Source: Phycisphaerales bacterium | Lineage (GTDB): Bacteria > Bacteroidota > Bacteroidia > Chitinophagales > Chitinophagaceae | Length of the DNA: 43,967 nucleotides | Assembly: GCA_030054025.1 (NCBI GenBank) | Contig: JASGCQ010000012.1 | Location: forward strand, 1-43,967 | Direction: 5' to 3' | Program-made: the position numbers and the translations under genes | Notes under the pieces: model-generated | What the model saw: only the letters and a program-made list of their open reading frames with translations | What the model was told of the DNA's origin: nothing | Databases searched by the model: none | Shown here: positions 43,855-43,967 of the stretch, in pieces | How positions within the stretch are numbered: position 1 is the stretch's first letter | Layout of the letters: each line of letters starts with the position of its first letter

Positions 43855-43967
43855 CTATGATTTAGGCTTCTTTTCCTTTTTCGATTTCCCCTTTGTAAAC
43901 AAATTGGCTGTGTATTTTTCGTAGAGTTCAAATAAAAATTCCATACGCTTTGCTTCACTTGTAAATG
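43855..43967 (-). CDS. Unidentified protein, C-terminal 36 residues (runs off window)
   Basis: On the minus strand a frame open at the right edge ends at TAG (43857-43855). The visible end reads TSEAKRMEFLFELYEKYTAN, followed by a Lys-rich tail. I do not recognise the family. A helical segment followed by a basic tail would suit a nucleic-acid-associated protein, but that is only an impression. It stops 35 bp before the SMEK gene on the same strand, so it may belong to the same defence-type operon. Confidence 0.55.
   Translation of the reverse strand, partial: FTSEAKRMEFLFELYEKYTANLFTKGKSKKEKKPKS

Overview
The window is chromosomal DNA from a member of the Bacteroidota, most like the Chitinophagaceae and relatives. 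The evidence is the set of lineage-restricted families: PorQ, PorV2 and PorU2 of the type IX secretion system, DUF1573, DUF3822 and DUF3810 proteins, a short TruB and a short-LID Adk. Several genes also have the Bacteroidota-type -7 promoter element (TAnnTTTG), and Shine-Dalgarno sequences are mostly absent. The DNA is AT-rich and densely coding.

Left edge (1-1200): mobile-element debris. It holds the first codons of a probable IS1380-family transposase, a decayed C-terminus of a large serine recombinase, a tRNA-Ala(GGC), and a gene-poor stretch ending in a strong hairpin that may belong to a small RNA. From 1.2 to 8 kb lie housekeeping genes: rluE, adk-obgE, then (minus strand) truB and an acyl-CoA dehydrogenase, then a tight DUF3822-rsmD-coaD operon. 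From 8 to 16 kb, all on the minus strand, come an ACMSD-type decarboxylase, a small exported protein, uppP, queE, folD, porQ, fabI and a DEAD-box RNA helicase with an RGG-rich tail.

16.3-17.4 kb is a decayed IS982-family element. It has removed the front of a membrane-protein gene whose last codons still overlap the start of an MlaF-type ABC ATPase. Next are gmhB-gmhA (heptose synthesis), queA, a 1111-residue outer-membrane protein (degenerate peptidase-like domain, propeller, barrel), and two polysaccharide genes (initiating sugar transferase and DUF1972 glycosyltransferase). From 26 to 31 kb are an Ala/Lys-rich lipoprotein, two DinB-fold proteins, tyrS and a CCA-adding enzyme. Between these sits a deletion remnant of a class V aminotransferase.

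31.3-39.6 kb is a secretion and envelope block: three tandem exported DUF1573 proteins, then porV2 and a giant porU2 (C25-like protease). With porQ at 12 kb, this gives the window three T9SS-related genes. A DUF3810 membrane metalloprotease faces it. The right edge (40.9-43.8 kb) is an accessory three-gene cassette with overlapping reading frames: SMEK-domain protein, small middle component, and DUF2326 coiled-coil ABC-type ATPase. This matches the predicted ABC-three-component (ABC-3C) conflict systems and is the strongest candidate here for a little-characterised system. An unidentified minus-strand gene runs off the right end just upstream of it.

Two copies of a short palindromic repeat lie in inverted orientation at 26.3 and 33.0 kb.
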